Notes under the pieces: generated by a model
The model's database searches: none
Seen by the model: only the letters and a program-made list of their open reading frames with translations
Told to the model about the DNA's origin: nothing
Position numbers and translations under genes: made by a program
Assembly (NCBI GenBank): GCA_019448385.1
Contig: JAGTXO010000004.1
Span: forward strand, 186,001-250,000
Direction: 5' to 3'
DNA from: Diacronema lutheri
Taxonomy: Eukaryota; Haptophyta; Pavlovophyceae; Pavlovales; Pavlovaceae
Length of the DNA: 64,000 bases
Part shown: positions 63,849 to 64,000 of the stretch, piece by piece
How the letters are laid out: each line of letters begins with the position of its first letter
Position numbering within the stretch: the first letter of the stretch is position 1

Positions 63849-64000
63849 TCGGCGGTGGCTGAGGGCTTGGCGGCGGGCTCGGCGGCGGCAGCGAGATCGG
63901 TGGCGGGCTCGGCGGTGGTAGCGGGCTCGGCGGCGGGCTCGGCGGCGGCTGAGGGCTCGGCGGCGGGCTCGGCGGCGGCAGCGGGCTCGGCGGCGGGCTC
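59671..64000 (-). CDS. Pro-rich single-pass membrane protein, 5' end beyond window
   Basis: The coding frame is open from the right edge to a stop at 59671, over 1440 codons, and the start is outside. The outer part (64000-62343) encodes SPPP/PPPSPP repeats like hydroxyproline-rich pherophorin stalks of algae. Then comes a small globular domain (SLIVVQWTLGLSRAEWDSDD, VRTTIFVPSAQGVESVCAMV, LGVPVISATVLDFACATA), a membrane helix (GYFAIGVPILALLAAGVTW) and a cytosolic tail of about 700 residues. The tail is mostly low complexity with scattered helical and Ser/Pro stretches (RSLHNFIGGNEHVAAVAADQ near the end). The order stalk, ectodomain, helix and tail suggests a wall- or scale-contacting surface protein. 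A signal peptide would lie beyond the window. No family name is justified. Confidence 0.7.
62343..64000. repeat. GGCGGCGGGCTC-type minisatellite array
   Basis: More than 1.6 kb is built from GCTCGGCGG units with variants (GCAGCGG, GCTGAGG) whose lengths are multiples of three, so the minus frame encoding Ser-Pro-Pro repeats is kept. It runs to the edge of the window. Confidence 0.95.

Noticed and set aside
62343-64000. CRISPR-like array of repeated GGC units
   Set aside because: Units are contiguous short coding variants with no unique spacers; this is a minisatellite encoding Ser-Pro.

Overview
The window is nuclear DNA of a unicellular photosynthetic eukaryote with a very GC-rich, gene-dense genome. 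Spliceosomal introns are clear in at least ten genes. There are genes for cytosolic, peroxisomal (PEX2), mitochondrial (TIM17, an isocitrate dehydrogenase with a transit peptide), probable plastid, and ciliary/centriolar proteins (CIMIP2/FAM166-like, Sfi1-like), plus two eukaryotic-type tRNAs. Type III glutamine synthetase, a monomeric NADP isocitrate dehydrogenase, fused LKR/SDH, GC-rich introns with long G or C runs and a Pro-rich surface protein together fit a haptophyte-like alga best, possibly Pavlovales; this is inference, not proof.

Layout. 0-9.7 kb: DUF2306 membrane protein, GSCFA protein, sulfotransferase-like protein, a nucleoside-hydrolase/membrane/SHSW-domain fusion, and glutamine synthetase III on the minus strand. 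9.8-20 kb: SPRY protein, CIR_N (LENG1-like) protein, ARMC6, an ER J-protein with a thioredoxin-like region, an unresolved 1.3 kb stretch, and PEX2. 20-34 kb: a single-exon gene for a 2808-residue membrane protein ending in an L-type-lectin-like domain, a ciliary microtubule-inner-protein homologue, and bifunctional lysine-degrading LKR/SDH. 34-47.7 kb: flavin monooxygenase-like protein, plastid membrane protein, Ppx/GppA phosphatase, tRNA-Glu and tRNA-Met, a coiled-coil protein, an Sfi1-repeat protein, a DDHD-PH-PH-PX lipase-like protein, polyprenol reductase and a DUF6816-type lumen protein. 47.9-64 kb: 12-exon monomeric isocitrate dehydrogenase, two-pore K+ channel, TIM17, a small mitochondrial protein, Y14/RBM8A, a Sel1-MYND protein, and a Pro-rich membrane protein that runs off the right edge.

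Neighbouring genes do not form pathways; this is ordinary eukaryotic gene order. Many pairs are head-to-head with under 100 bp between start codons, so divergent promoters must be short or lie within coding sequence. I reconstructed 28 introns by requiring reading-frame continuity and family-consistent protein joins. Thirteen begin GTGCGC, three appear to use a GC donor, and many end GCGCAG. Exon limits given here are such reconstructions and have not been checked against transcripts. Because GC is so high, all six frames stay open over long distances, so open frames antisense to the genes listed were discounted unless they showed family signal.
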